A stretch of 45,843 nucleotides of DNA from Candidatus Pacearchaeota archaeon (GTDB lineage: Archaea; Nanobdellota; Nanobdellia; Pacearchaeales; GW2011-AR1), in the NCBI GenBank assembly GCA_018304165.1, contig JAGVWS010000030.1, positions 1 to 45,843 of the forward strand. The letters run 5' to 3'. The translations under genes were made by a program, and so were the position numbers. The stretch's first letter is position 1. Each line of letters starts with the position of its first letter. The notes beneath the pieces were generated by a model, which saw only the letters and a program-made list of their open reading frames with translations, was not told the origin of the DNA and ran no database searches. Shown here one piece after another: positions 15,174 to 23,040 of the stretch.

Positions 15174-15545
15174 TTAGGGCAAATCTAATAATATTGCAAG
15201 ACTATGAACCTCGCCAATGGTCAAATGATGAGTTGAAATATGTCTAGAGCGGTCTTCAGCATCAGGTAGTTTTAATTTGATAAAACCCCCATTGACAAAG
15301 TATCTAAGTCTAATAGCACCATGTTCAAAGCCAAAGTTCTTATAAGTTCTTAATTGAGTTGGATGAGTCCTAACAATTTCTTCTCTTATACAATTATCTT
15401 CATATCTTTCAACTAATATATTTACAGCATTATCATAAGTAGAAACAGATATAGGTGTTTGAGAATCAGATTTCTTTCCCCTCCCTACAACCCATCTATG
15501 ACTAGGAAGGGGTATTTCATCCTGCTTGCCCCAATCAGCGCCCAT
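15174..15545 (-). CDS. Hypothetical protein, 123 aa
   Basis: The family is not recognised. The protein is soluble, with several conserved-looking aromatic/basic segments (PLPSHRWVVGRGKKSD, THPTQLRTYKNFGFEHGA) and a His-rich patch near the C terminus (RSRHISTHHLTIGEVHSL). Its promoter region shares a ~31-nt element with the gene at 4989-5288 at an identical 24-nt distance from the start codon. It lies between a coiled-coil gene and the FKBP gene on the same strand. Confidence 0.55.
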   Translation of the reverse strand: MGADWGKQDEIPLPSHRWVVGRGKKSDSQTPISVSTYDNAVNILVERYEDNCIREEIVRTHPTQLRTYKNFGFEHGAIRLRYFVNGGFIKLKLPDAEDRSRHISTHHLTIGEVHSLAILLDLP

Positions 15546-15593
15546 AGGGACCAGTCACTAATAGATTATTTAAGCATTATTGCAGGATAATAG

Positions 15594-15803
15594 CTACTTC
15601 TTCCTTTCTGACTGAGCTTCTATCTTCACTCCTAACTCTTGCAGAGCCTTAAGGTGAGCTTGGATTAATGATTCTGTAACCTGAACAATCCTTACAAGCT
15701 CATTCCTTTCAGCGAGGAGAGTATTGAGAGAGCCTTTATGATAACCAACGACTTCTTCCCTGCTTGCTGATGCCGATGATGTTTTTGATGCCTCTTTTGC
15801 CAT
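15594..15803 (-). CDS. Small coiled-coil protein, 69 aa
   Basis: After a Ser/Ala-rich start (MAKEASKTSSASASREE) the protein is one continuous amphipathic helix (about 18-66) with heptad leucines and isoleucines (NTLLAERNELVRIVQVTESL). It could be a truncated prefoldin-alpha-like or structural coiled coil, but it has no beta-hairpin, so I do not name it. It diverges from the aIF5A gene; the start codons are 51 nt apart. Confidence 0.6.
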   Translation of the reverse strand: MAKEASKTSSASASREEVVGYHKGSLNTLLAERNELVRIVQVTESLIQAHLKALQELGVKIEAQSERKK

Positions 15804-15825
15804 GATGATTATTATACCAAAAACA

Positions 15826-15833
15826 TTTATAAA
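15826..15833 (+). promoter_or_regulatory. TATA box of the aIF5A gene
   Basis: TTTATAAA lies 22-29 nt before the ATG at 15855, giving a leaderless or near-leaderless transcript. The same palindromic box could also serve the divergent coiled-coil gene. Confidence 0.6.
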
Positions 15834-15854
15834 CGTTCTCTATTTGAATCATTC

Positions 15855-16247
15855 ATGGCTCGCGGATTAATACAGGCAACAGCAGCAAAGAGCGGAACGG
15901 CGATAATAATTGACGGAAATGCATGCATAGTAAGAAGCAATGACATATCCAAATCAGGAAAGCATGGAGCAAGCAAGTGCAGGATTGAAGCTATTGGAGT
16001 TATTGACGACAAAAAGAGGGTCATAGCAGTTCCCGGAAGCGAAAGGTTCGAAGTGCCGACAATCGGCAAGAATAAAGGGCAGGTGCTGTCAATTGCAAAT
16101 AATACGGCAAATATGATGGACCTTGAGACCTTTGAAAATTTTGACATTAATTTCACTGAAGAGGCAAGAGAAATGGAGATAAATGAAGGAGACAGCGTGG
16201 AGTACTGGGACGTTGAAGGAGCAAAGATAATTAAGAGAAAGATATAA
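15855..16247 (+). CDS. eif5A: Translation factor aIF5A
   Basis: This 130-residue protein has an N-terminal SH3-like domain with the hypusination loop KSGKHGASK (about 33-41; the modified Lys is in GKHGA) and a C-terminal OB fold (about 70-130). It relieves ribosome stalling, for example at polyproline, after Lys is converted to hypusine or deoxyhypusine. The C-terminal GDSVEYWDVEGAKIIKRKI closes the OB fold. The gene is monocistronic, with a dedicated TATA box. Confidence 0.93.
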   Translation: MARGLIQATAAKSGTAIIIDGNACIVRSNDISKSGKHGASKCRIEAIGVIDDKKRVIAVPGSERFEVPTIGKNKGQVLSIANNTANMMDLETFENFDINFTEEAREMEINEGDSVEYWDVEGAKIIKRKI

Positions 16248-16319
16248 TTAAATAATTCGGCAGGATAAATAATAACTAATGCAATTAAATAATTCGGCAG
16301 GATAAATAATAACTAATGT
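16246..16319. repeat. 37-nt tandem duplication
   Basis: The copies at 16246-16282 and 16283-16319 start AATTAAATAATTCGGCAGGA and differ only at the last base. The first copy overlaps the stop codon of aIF5A. Confidence 0.92.
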
Positions 16320-16322
16320 ATA

Positions 16323-16402
16323 AACCCGCACGATAATGCTGCGTTAAGCGCGTAAATCAAGCATAAACAATCTGGTGAGCAGGTTTAACCAAGCGCCGGG
16401 TT
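16323..16402 (+). other. Candidate structured leader or small RNA upstream of eL40
   Basis: A GC-richer 80-nt segment is closed by AACCCG (16323-16328) and CGGGTT (16397-16402) and contains small internal stems such as GCA/TGC and GCG/CGC. A TATAAAC sequence abuts its 5' edge. It resembles no tRNA: the T arm fails. Confidence 0.25.
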
Positions 16403-16448
16403 CAACATTAACATTAATTATTAAGGTTAAGCTATCTAAAAACAAAAC

Positions 16449-16613
16449 ATGGCAACGAAAATACCTGAAGCAATGAACAGAATGTACAAGAATGTGTTTG
16501 TATGCAAGGACTGCAGTACAAGAATAAGAGTAGAGCCTAAGAAGATTCTATCCGGAAAAGTAAGGTGCAGAAACTGCGGAAGAAAGTCTTTCAGGGCAAT
16601 TAAGAAAAAGTAA
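16449..16613 (+). CDS. rpl40e: Ribosomal protein eL40
   Basis: This 54-residue zinc-ribbon protein begins MATKIPEAMNRMYKNVFVCK, then DCSTRIRVEP and VRCRNCGRKSFRAIKKK. The IPEA N terminus and CxxC...CxxC ribbon with basic tail match archaeal eL40, which sits near the GTPase centre of the 50S subunit. It lies about 200 nt after aIF5A and 50 nt before the site-2 protease gene. Confidence 0.85.
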   Translation: MATKIPEAMNRMYKNVFVCKDCSTRIRVEPKKILSGKVRCRNCGRKSFRAIKKK

Positions 16614-16663
16614 AATTACTAATTATAAACCAGCAAATGAATAATAAACAGAGCAGATAAATA

Positions 16664-18031
16664 ATGAACCTTATAATTACTTACGATTTGAGTTTTCTTG
16701 TAATCTTTACGCTTTTTGTAATAATCTTCCTGTATTCAAAGAGAAAGAATATTGCAAGGGAAGGGCTGCTGTACCTGTATAAAACACAGGTGGGTGTAAA
16801 GCTCATAGATTATATAGGCAGGAAGTTTGGAAAACAGATACGCTCGCTCCATTATGTTATCATAAGCATTTCATACCTTTTATTTGCAGGAATTATGTTT
16901 ATAATAGGACAGGCCATTTACATCTATCTAAAAGTTCCGGAAATAACTTCCGTCATAAAGACTCCACCTCTCCTGCCGTTGATTCCTTATTTCCCCCAGC
17001 TTTTTGGAGCTAAGAACCTGTTTCCGCCTTTTTACTTTGTATACTTCCTGGCAGCAATTGTAATAGTGGCATTCGTTCATGAGTTCTCGCACGGAATCCT
17101 TGCCAAAGCAAATAATGTGAGGATAAAATCTACAGGAGTAGCATTCCTCGGGCCGATACTTGGAGCTTTCGTTGAGCAGGATGAAGGTCAGATGAAAAAA
17201 CAAAAGAATGTGCCGCAAATGGCAATTCTCGGGGCGGGGGTTTTTGCAAATACAATTATAGCATTGATTTTCTTCATTCTTCTTTTAGCATCATTCAAGA
17301 TACTATTCGCTCCTTCAGGAGCTATATTTGCATCTTACAGCTATGGCATTGTCAATATAAGCGACGTGACAAATATAACAAATGTTTCAGGCAGCCTTCT
17401 GCAGCTGCAAACTCAAAACCAGAATTTCCTGATAGATTCAGATAGTCTGAAGCTTCAGCTTGAGAAATCAGAAGATACCGGATTTATAGTTGCATATCTT
17501 GACGCTCCTGCAATAAGAAACAATATCAGCGGGGCAATAACTGAAGTAAACGGAAATGAGATAAAAGACCTTGATGGATTTATAATGGGAATTGAAAAAT
17601 ATTCTCCGGGAAATGCTGTGATCATAAAGACTACTAAAGGAGAATACAATATAAATCTTGGCGAACATCCTGAAAATTCAAGCAGGGCTTTCTTGGGAGT
17701 AGGATTCAGAAATTCCCGTGAATCGCAGAAGTTCTACACAAAAATATTCTTCTTCAAAAATCCAAATGTATATTACAAGCCTTTGACATCTTTCTCTGTA
17801 TTTATTTATGACCTGCTATGGTGGATATCAATAATAAATATAATGGTTGCTTTGTTCAATATGCTTCCATTCGGGTTCCTTGACGGAGGAAGATTCTTCT
17901 ACCTGACCGTCCTGGGAATTACAAAATCAGAGAAAATTGCAATGAAATCATACAAAATTGCAACGAAGCTTGTTCTAATTCTCTTCATTCTTCTCATGAT
18001 AGCATGGGTTATTTCTTTCAGGTCCGGATAA
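16664..18031 (+). CDS. Site-2 family intramembrane metalloprotease (M50) with PDZ domain
   Basis: This 455-residue polytopic protein has the zinc motif HEFSHG (139-144) in a membrane helix. A PDZ-like insert (about 280-345: ISGAITEVNGNEIKDLDGFI) follows, and the second active-site motif NMLPFGFLDGGRFF lies near 400-415. Membrane helices lie at about 5-25, 65-90, 125-145, 185-210, 385-405 and 430-450. Such enzymes cut transmembrane regulators or clear signal-peptide remnants. The regulated substrate is unknown; no anti-sigma-like partner exists nearby, as expected in archaea. Confidence 0.9.
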   Translation: MNLIITYDLSFLVIFTLFVIIFLYSKRKNIAREGLLYLYKTQVGVKLIDYIGRKFGKQIRSLHYVIISISYLLFAGIMFIIGQAIYIYLKVPEITSVIKTPPLLPLIPYFPQLFGAKNLFPPFYFVYFLAAIVIVAFVHEFSHGILAKANNVRIKSTGVAFLGPILGAFVEQDEGQMKKQKNVPQMAILGAGVFANTIIALIFFILLLASFKILFAPSGAIFASYSYGIVNISDVTNITNVSGSLLQLQTQNQNFLIDSDSLKLQLEKSEDTGFIVAYLDAPAIRNNISGAITEVNGNEIKDLDGFIMGIEKYSPGNAVIIKTTKGEYNINLGEHPENSSRAFLGVGFRNSRESQKFYTKIFFFKNPNVYYKPLTSFSVFIYDLLWWISIINIMVALFNMLPFGFLDGGRFFYLTVLGITKSEKIAMKSYKIATKLVLILFILLMIAWVISFRSG

Positions 18032-18192
18032 AAACAATTTTTACAGCTTTTGCAGTATTTTGGCACTCTTGCATTACCGACGGCAAAATTTTCCCTGATT
18101 TTCTGCTTTCCGGAAAAATTTCTGATTTCAGAAAGATATTTAAAGAAAATTAACTCTTATGTTTTAATAAAAATCAGCAAAAAGAGGTTAAG

Positions 18193-18264
18193 ATGGCTAA
18201 AAGAAAAAAGAAAAAGGTTGCTAGAAGAACAAAGAGAAAACCTGCAAAGAAAAGAAGAAGATAA
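18193..18264 (+). CDS. Very small, highly basic peptide (23 aa)
   Basis: The sequence begins MAKRKKKKVARRTKRKPAKK and ends RRR: 18 of 23 residues are Lys or Arg. It has an AGAGGTTAAG ribosome-site-like sequence, a TATTTAAAG box about 50 nt upstream and a T-rich terminator directly downstream, so it looks like a real gene. It resembles a histone-tail or nucleoid peptide and could bind DNA or rRNA. Chance coding in AT-rich DNA is unlikely given this composition, but there is no family evidence. Confidence 0.55.
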   Translation: MAKRKKKKVARRTKRKPAKKRRR

Positions 18265-18572
18265 TTTTCTCAAGACTTTTGTTTTTGTTTTTTGTTTAAT
18301 GGTGCCGCGAACTTTTTTTAAAAAAGTTTTTAATCTTGATATATAAAACAGCTCACTCTGTTTTTAGATAGACTGCAGGATTATACCTTTAAGATAATAA
18401 TTACTCAGCCAATGATATTATTAATCTGGCGTATGCGAGTTGAAGGCTATTAATTATTATTGGCTGTTATTATAAAAATTCTGATACTTATATGACAACA
18501 TTAATCAAATTTTCTATCTGTATAATTCTGGAAGAAGTCAGATATCCCACAGAATTATTCATAACAAGAGTC
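18265..18572. other. Terminator and hairpin-containing spacer
   Basis: T runs at 18265-18297 and an inverted repeat (AACTTTTTT-TAAAAAAGTT around 18309-18328) probably end transcription. A 61-nt stem-loop follows: CAGCCAAT at 18406-18413 pairs with ATTGGCTG at 18459-18466, extendable through AT-rich pairs, with loop CTGGCGTATGCGAGTTGAAG. No ORF is seen. Confidence 0.35.
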
Positions 18573-18923
18573 TCACAGATAGATAATCCCTTCCTGCGTC
18601 AGGACGGCGAAGCGGACGCCAACAGGAAGAGAAAGAAGCGCAGAAATAAGGGCCATGTGCTCCTTGCCTGAGCCGGAAGCGATAGATAATGCAACTTCAG
18701 TTCCGCTGATTTTTCCCTTGAGTTTTTTCATAATATCCTCTTTTATCTCGAGAAGCTTTCTGCCGGAGTCTATTTTCACAAATTCATGCTTTTTGTCAGT
18801 GGAAAACTTCTCTGCGAACGCGTCTCCTATAAGAATTATGCTGTCCCAATCGCCGTTCTTTATCAATCCAGAAACATGAGCCCAAGTTCCTTTTCCTGAT
18901 GATAATAGAGCTACTAGTTCCAT
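18573..18923 (-). CDS. Conserved archaeal protein, predicted Rossmann-like, unknown function
   Basis: This ~116-residue protein starts MELVALLSSGKGTWAHVSGL and continues DSIILIGDAFAEKF; further on come GTEVALSIASGSGKEHMALI and a final VRFAVLTQEGI. Alternating hydrophobic strands and helices with Gly-rich turns suggest a small Rossmann or CARF-like nucleotide-sensing fold, but no catalytic motif is certain. Start 18923 is preferred over upstream Met codons because an ACTTATAAGC box lies about 24-33 nt before it. Confidence 0.6.
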   Translation of the reverse strand: MELVALLSSGKGTWAHVSGLIKNGDWDSIILIGDAFAEKFSTDKKHEFVKIDSGRKLLEIKEDIMKKLKGKISGTEVALSIASGSGKEHMALISALLSLPVGVRFAVLTQEGIIYL

Positions 18924-19167
18924 AACCATCAATAAAAACAACCAACTTATAAGCTTTTATATAGTAAAATGATAAAAGATTATTGACTTAATGAATATCA
19001 AGACAATAATTAATGTTAATACGCTTCATTAGGCTATGCAAGTAAAGTGCCATTATCAACTTATAAAAGTTGAGCTAAATTTTTATCAATAACAAATTAT
19101 GAGAATTCCTTTCCTGTTAATAGTTGTTAGTAGTTAACTATAAAAAAGAGCATTAACAGATAAATAC

Positions 19168-19617
19168 ATGGCTCGCGACCTTCCGCTAAATGAGGTAATT
19201 CTAAGAAAATATGAGAAGCCTTATTCAGCCGACAGAAGGGAAATTGTCAAGAAAATATGCCTTAGCCTTGGCTTGCTGCAGCCGGGCGACAGCAGGGACA
19301 TAATTATTGATATTCTTTCAGTATTGATTGATTCTCAAAAGAAGAAAGAAATGCTCACCAGCGACGAAATAAAATTAAGAGTGGAGAATATAAGGAAAAA
19401 CGGAAATTTTGAGATGAGGGGAATTGCAGAAAGCAATATCCGCCGCCAGCTTAAACGCCTCGCTGACATGATGCTTATTGACAAATTAGAAAACAAGTAC
19501 AGATTGAGTGAGTTTGAGACTCTTGAAAATATCTTTCATAATAAGTTTGAGAAATTCATAATCCCGCAGACAATTGAAAGGATAAAGGAATATTTGAAGG
19601 CGGTAGAGGAAGGATAA
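19168..19617 (+). CDS. Winged-helix-like DNA-binding protein, unknown target
   Basis: This 149-residue protein has an N-terminal segment (RDLPLNEVILRKYEKPYSADR) followed by a helix-rich winged-HTH-like domain (about 30-115: DIIIDILSVLIDSQKK, MLTSDEIKLRVENIRK, ESNIRRQLKRLADMMLIDKL, KYRLSEFETL). The C-terminal helix may dimerise. It is probably a transcription regulator. The start is supported by an in-frame ATG and a CTATAAAAAAG box about 20-30 nt upstream. The gene is isolated, with no clear partner. Confidence 0.65.
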   Translation: MARDLPLNEVILRKYEKPYSADRREIVKKICLSLGLLQPGDSRDIIIDILSVLIDSQKKKEMLTSDEIKLRVENIRKNGNFEMRGIAESNIRRQLKRLADMMLIDKLENKYRLSEFETLENIFHNKFEKFIIPQTIERIKEYLKAVEEG

Positions 19618-19669
19618 TATTAAATAATCCTGATACTTCAATAGTTAATACCGGAAGGAGAATTAGAAT

Positions 19670-19953
19670 ATGTATTCCAGTTTAACAGACTTTATTCTGA
19701 AGAAAAATTTAGAGATGCTTATGAATTATATAGGAAGCATCCGGACTTAGTTGCAGGGTTAAACAGAGTAACAATTGTTGCGGTTGTTATGGATTTCAGA
19801 AATGCTGGAATGGAAGATGAAGCTAAGAGTTTGGAAATGGCTCTATCATCAAGAAGCGGAGATGAAGAATTAAAAAGCGCCGTAGGTTTTGCTCAGTGGA
19901 TGATGAATCTGAGAGATAAAGTTAAGGGAAAACCGAGACTGGATTCTAAATAA
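19670..19953 (+). pseudogene. Frameshifted small TPR-like gene
   Basis: A good ribosome site (GGAAGGAG, 19653-19660) precedes ATG 19670, but that frame stops after 26 codons. From 19645 the neighbouring frame is open to 19953. It reads as a well-formed helical protein (EEKFRDAYELYRKHPDLVAG, MDFRNAGMEDEAKSLEMALS) with TPR-like spacing, yet it has no usable start before Met 19789. A one-base indel just after the start would explain both. It converges on the glycosyltransferase-TPR gene; the stops abut at 19953/19954. Confidence 0.5.
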
Positions 19954-21033
19954 TTATTCAATCTTCACTAATTTTTTATATTCTTGATTTAACTCAATCG
20001 CTCTCTTAAAAGCAAGGCCTGCCTCTGTTTTTCGGTTAGCAGAATCAAGAGCGAGGCCGAGATTAAAATAAAAATCGGCGTTCCTAGGATTTAATTTTAT
20101 GGCTTTCCTGAAATATTCTATTGCATTGTTAAAATCATTGTTTTGCGCATATGCTATCCCTAAATGCCCGTAAATCATCTCATGCTTTCCGAGGGATTCT
20201 GCTTCTTTCAAGCTTGAGAGAGCTCCTTTAATATCTCCCTTCTCCAGATAAATTGTTCCTTTCTCAAGCCACGCAAGGTGAAATTTAGGATTAATAGCTA
20301 ATGACTTATCAATCCATCCTCGCGCTTCATCCAGTTCTCCAAGGCTGTGGAGCTGGCATCCTAATTGATATCTCTGAAAGAAGTCATCCTCGCGCAGGTT
20401 ATTTAATTCCATATTGATGTACATTCTGGTTCTTTCCTTGTTATCTCTGTTAAGCATGCCATAGTGATGAATGGGAATATCTGTTTCTTCAATGTCCTTA
20501 TTTTCCCTCAATATGGATTTCTCGGCGCTGTCATGGACTGCTCCCTCGAAACTTATCCTTGAATCCTTCCTGAAAAGCCTTACAATTCTTCTTGGAACAT
20601 ATCCTGTTGCAATTGATGATTCCCTATAAGAATCATCTTTTGATGAAACCCACCCGAATTTGCCAATGGAGGAAGTATAATTCCTCTGAATTAACGAAAA
20701 GCCAAAAACATTCATTGAAGCATTACTAATAATCTTCTTTATTTTATCATGATCTTTCAATGATATTGACTCATCAGCGTCCAGATTTAAAATCCATTTC
20801 CCTTTCGCCCACTTAAGAGCGTAATTCTTGGCGTCGCTGAAGCTGTTGGTCCATTTGAAATCGTAAATCTTGTAAGTATACTTCTCAGCTATCTCCTTAG
20901 TTTTATCAGTTGAGCCTGTATCAATGAGGATTATCTCATCAACAAACCCTTGAACGCTTCTCAAGCAGCGGTCAATGTCTTTTTCGTTGTCCTTGGTAAT
21001 CATGATGAGGCTCAAAAAAATATCATTGGGCAT
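19954..21033 (-). CDS. Family 2 glycosyltransferase with C-terminal TPR repeats
   Basis: This is a ~359-residue protein. The GT2 domain (about 1-205) shows LSLIMITKDNEKDIDRCLRS, VDEIILIDTGSTDKTKEIAE and the metal-binding LNLDADES. TPR repeats follow (about 225-350, e.g. HLAWLEKGTIYLEKGDIKGA, NAIEYFRKAIKLNPRNADFY). This fusion is common in SunS-like and archaeal surface-glycan transferases; the TPRs probably bind the acceptor protein or a partner. Start 21033 is chosen over a Met 14 codons upstream, because a TTTATAAA box lies at 21053-21060. Confidence 0.88.
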   Translation of the reverse strand: MPNDIFLSLIMITKDNEKDIDRCLRSVQGFVDEIILIDTGSTDKTKEIAEKYTYKIYDFKWTNSFSDAKNYALKWAKGKWILNLDADESISLKDHDKIKKIISNASMNVFGFSLIQRNYTSSIGKFGWVSSKDDSYRESSIATGYVPRRIVRLFRKDSRISFEGAVHDSAEKSILRENKDIEETDIPIHHYGMLNRDNKERTRMYINMELNNLREDDFFQRYQLGCQLHSLGELDEARGWIDKSLAINPKFHLAWLEKGTIYLEKGDIKGALSSLKEAESLGKHEMIYGHLGIAYAQNNDFNNAIEYFRKAIKLNPRNADFYFNLGLALDSANRKTEAGLAFKRAIELNQEYKKLVKIE

Positions 21034-21052
21034 TAAACCTGCAGAGAAAAGG

Positions 21053-21060
21053 TTTATAAA
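21053..21060 (-). promoter_or_regulatory. TATA box of the glycosyltransferase gene
   Basis: TTTATAAA lies 20-27 nt before the preferred start at 21033 and would sit inside the coding region if the upstream Met were used, so it decides the start. Confidence 0.55.
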
Positions 21061-21157
21061 TAGTTTATCTTTCAACGATTTATTAGCATACTACATAACT
21101 ATTAAGCATCATTCTTGCTTAGTAGTTCACTGTAGGAGCTTATAGGATGTGATTTAT

Positions 21158-21781
21158 ATGAAAGAAAAAATCTTGAATGCTCTAAAAGAACTTAGAGCTG
21201 AAGGAAAAAGGAATTTTGAGCAGACAGCAGACTTAATTATTAATCTGAAGAAGTTTGACGTCAGGAAAGAAAGTGTCAATATAAGCGTTCCCCTGCCGCA
21301 CAAATTCAGAGACTATAAGATAGCGGCTTTCCTGGAGAACAAGAGCAGCGTCATTGACACAATAAAGAAAGATGAATTAAGGAAATTAACTGACAAGAAA
21401 GCAATAAAAAACCTGCTTAAGAAATATGATTATTTTATGGCTCAGGCAAGCCTAATGCCGGAGATTGCCAAGACTCTTGGTAAGTATCTCGGGCCGGGCG
21501 GAAAGATGCCGGCTCCCGGAAGAGGAGTTGTGATGAGTGATGATGAGAATACAATAAAGAAAGAATTGGCAAAATTCGAGGGTTCTCTAAGAATTAAAAC
21601 CAAAGAGCCGAGCATCAAGCTGGTAATTGGCAGAGAGAGTATGAATGATGAAGAAATAGCAGAAAACATAGAGGCGGTATACAAAGCAATTCTGCCATTA
21701 CTGGCAAAAGGAAAGGAGAACATAAAGAATGTAATGCTTAAATTCAGCATGAGTAAACCGAGGAAAATAGTACTAAGCTAA
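21158..21781 (+). CDS. rpl1: Ribosomal protein uL1
   Basis: This ~207-residue protein has the family landmarks LMPEIAKTLGKYLGPGGKMP (about 100-120) and IGRESMNDEEIAENIEAVY, ending in NVMLKFSMSKPRKIV. uL1 forms the L1 stalk for tRNA exit and, in archaea, represses its own operon. A GTG nine bases upstream is an alternative start. It is first in uL1-uL10-P1, with 10-nt spacing to rpl10. Confidence 0.94.
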   Translation: MKEKILNALKELRAEGKRNFEQTADLIINLKKFDVRKESVNISVPLPHKFRDYKIAAFLENKSSVIDTIKKDELRKLTDKKAIKNLLKKYDYFMAQASLMPEIAKTLGKYLGPGGKMPAPGRGVVMSDDENTIKKELAKFEGSLRIKTKEPSIKLVIGRESMNDEEIAENIEAVYKAILPLLAKGKENIKNVMLKFSMSKPRKIVLS

Positions 21782-21791
21782 TGGAGTTGAG

Positions 21792-22619
21792 ATGAGGAGC
21801 AAGACAAAGACGAGGGGAGTTGTGAAAAGGGAAAGGCCAATTCCGGAAGGCAAAATAAAGACTGTAAGTGAATTAGCTGGGGCTATCAGGGAAAACCAAA
21901 CACTTATGATAGCTTCAATAAAAAACCTCCCGGGAAGCCAGTTTCAGTCAATAAAGCACAAGCTTAGAGGAACTGCCAAAGTCAAGGTTCTTAAGAAGAG
22001 CACTATGCTGAGGGCTATAGATGGATTGAAAGGATCCGGAAAGAATCTGGAAGAGCTGAAAGATTATATCAAAGAAGACTGTGCTTTATTAATTTCTAAT
22101 ATAGACTCTTTTGAGCTCTCTTTGCTTCTGTCAAAAAACAAAAGCCCGGCAAAGGCAAGAACGGGGCAGGAAGTTCCGGAAGATGTCACTGTTGAAGCAG
22201 GTCCTACTGATTTAACTCCCGGCCCGGTAATAAGTGAATTAGGAGCTTTAGGAATTCCAATCCAGATTAAAGAAGGCAAGATAGAAATAAGGGAAGCGAA
22301 AGTCATACTTAAGGCAGGGCAGAAAGTAACTCCTGCAGCAGAAGCGATAATGTCCAAGCTCAGCATAATGCCATTCAGAGTCGGCTTTGAGCCATTGGCT
22401 GCCTTTGATGCCAAATCAGGAAAGGTCTACTCTACATTGAAGATTGATTCTGAAGGAACATTGAACGCATTAAAGGAAGCTTACTCTAGAGGATTGGCAT
22501 TCGCAGTAAAAATCGCTTACCCAGTCAGGGAAACAATACCATTCATTCTGGTAAAGGCAAAGATGAATTATGATGCTTTAGCAAAATTAATTAAATCAGA
22601 TTCGCAGGAAAATAAATAA
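21792..22619 (+). CDS. rpl10: Ribosomal protein uL10 (P0)
   Basis: This 275-residue protein has an N-terminal rRNA-binding domain (VSELAGAIRENQTLMIASIK, GTAKVKVLKKSTMLRAI). The archaeal insertion domain has DVTVEAGPTDLTPGPVISEL. The chain ends in helices that bind P1 dimers (LAKLIKSDSQ). The acidic SLFG-type C-terminal tail usual in archaeal P0 is absent: the protein ends SQENK. It forms the stalk base with uL11. Confidence 0.93.
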   Translation: MRSKTKTRGVVKRERPIPEGKIKTVSELAGAIRENQTLMIASIKNLPGSQFQSIKHKLRGTAKVKVLKKSTMLRAIDGLKGSGKNLEELKDYIKEDCALLISNIDSFELSLLLSKNKSPAKARTGQEVPEDVTVEAGPTDLTPGPVISELGALGIPIQIKEGKIEIREAKVILKAGQKVTPAAEAIMSKLSIMPFRVGFEPLAAFDAKSGKVYSTLKIDSEGTLNALKEAYSRGLAFAVKIAYPVRETIPFILVKAKMNYDALAKLIKSDSQENK

Positions 22620-22632
22620 TTCAGGAGGAAAA

Positions 22633-22926
22633 ATGGAATATGTATACGGAGCTTTGTTATTGCACAAGCTTGGACAGGGAATCAATGAAGAGAGCCTTAC
22701 AAGAGTGATAAAGGCATCCGGAGCGCAGGTTGATGAGGCGAAGGTAAGAGTCTTGGTGACAAGCCTTAAAGACGTCGACGTTGAGAAGGAATTAGCAAGC
22801 GCAAGCCTAGCGGTTGCAGCAGCGCCGGGCGCATCTGGAGGAGCAGCAAAGCCAGAAGAGAAGAAGGAAGAAAAGAAGGAAAAGAAAGAAGAAGCGGCGG
22901 AAGGGCTCTCGGCACTCTTTGGATAG
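22633..22926 (+). CDS. rpl12: Ribosomal stalk protein P1 (L12)
   Basis: This 97-residue protein starts MEYVYGALLLHKLGQGINEE, has the helical dimerisation domain to about residue 65 and an Ala-rich hinge. A Lys/Glu-rich linker follows, and the chain ends in the factor-binding tip LSALFG. AGGAGG at 22623-22628 supplies a strong ribosome site, fitting the higher copy number of P1 in ribosomes. T-rich sequence directly after the stop (22927-22947) is a likely operon terminator. Confidence 0.94.
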   Translation: MEYVYGALLLHKLGQGINEESLTRVIKASGAQVDEAKVRVLVTSLKDVDVEKELASASLAVAAAPGASGGAAKPEEKKEEKKEKKEEAAEGLSALFG

Positions 22927-22947
22927 AAATTTTTATTTTTTATTTTG
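22927..22947 (+). terminator. T-rich terminator of the uL1-uL10-P1 operon
   Basis: Consecutive T runs (ATTTTTATTTTTTATTTT) start at the stop codon of rpl12. Confidence 0.5.
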
Positions 22948-23040
22948 TATCCAAAGAGATAATTCTAGTCATGACTTTAAGGTAAAGATAATTCTAAAGA
23001 GACAAAGAATTTAAAGACAAAGTATCAATCCTAATTGTAA

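Noticed and set aside
15594-15803. Prefoldin alpha subunit
   Set aside because: At 69 residues it is too short and lacks the central beta-hairpins; only a coiled coil is supported.
16323-16410. A tRNA (because of GGGTTCAAC)
   Set aside because: No acceptor or T stem can be formed around the motif.
18050-18346. 98-residue ORF overlapping the basic peptide gene in another frame
   Set aside because: It covers the S2P gene end, promoter and terminator regions; the 23-residue ORF with its own signals explains the sequence better.
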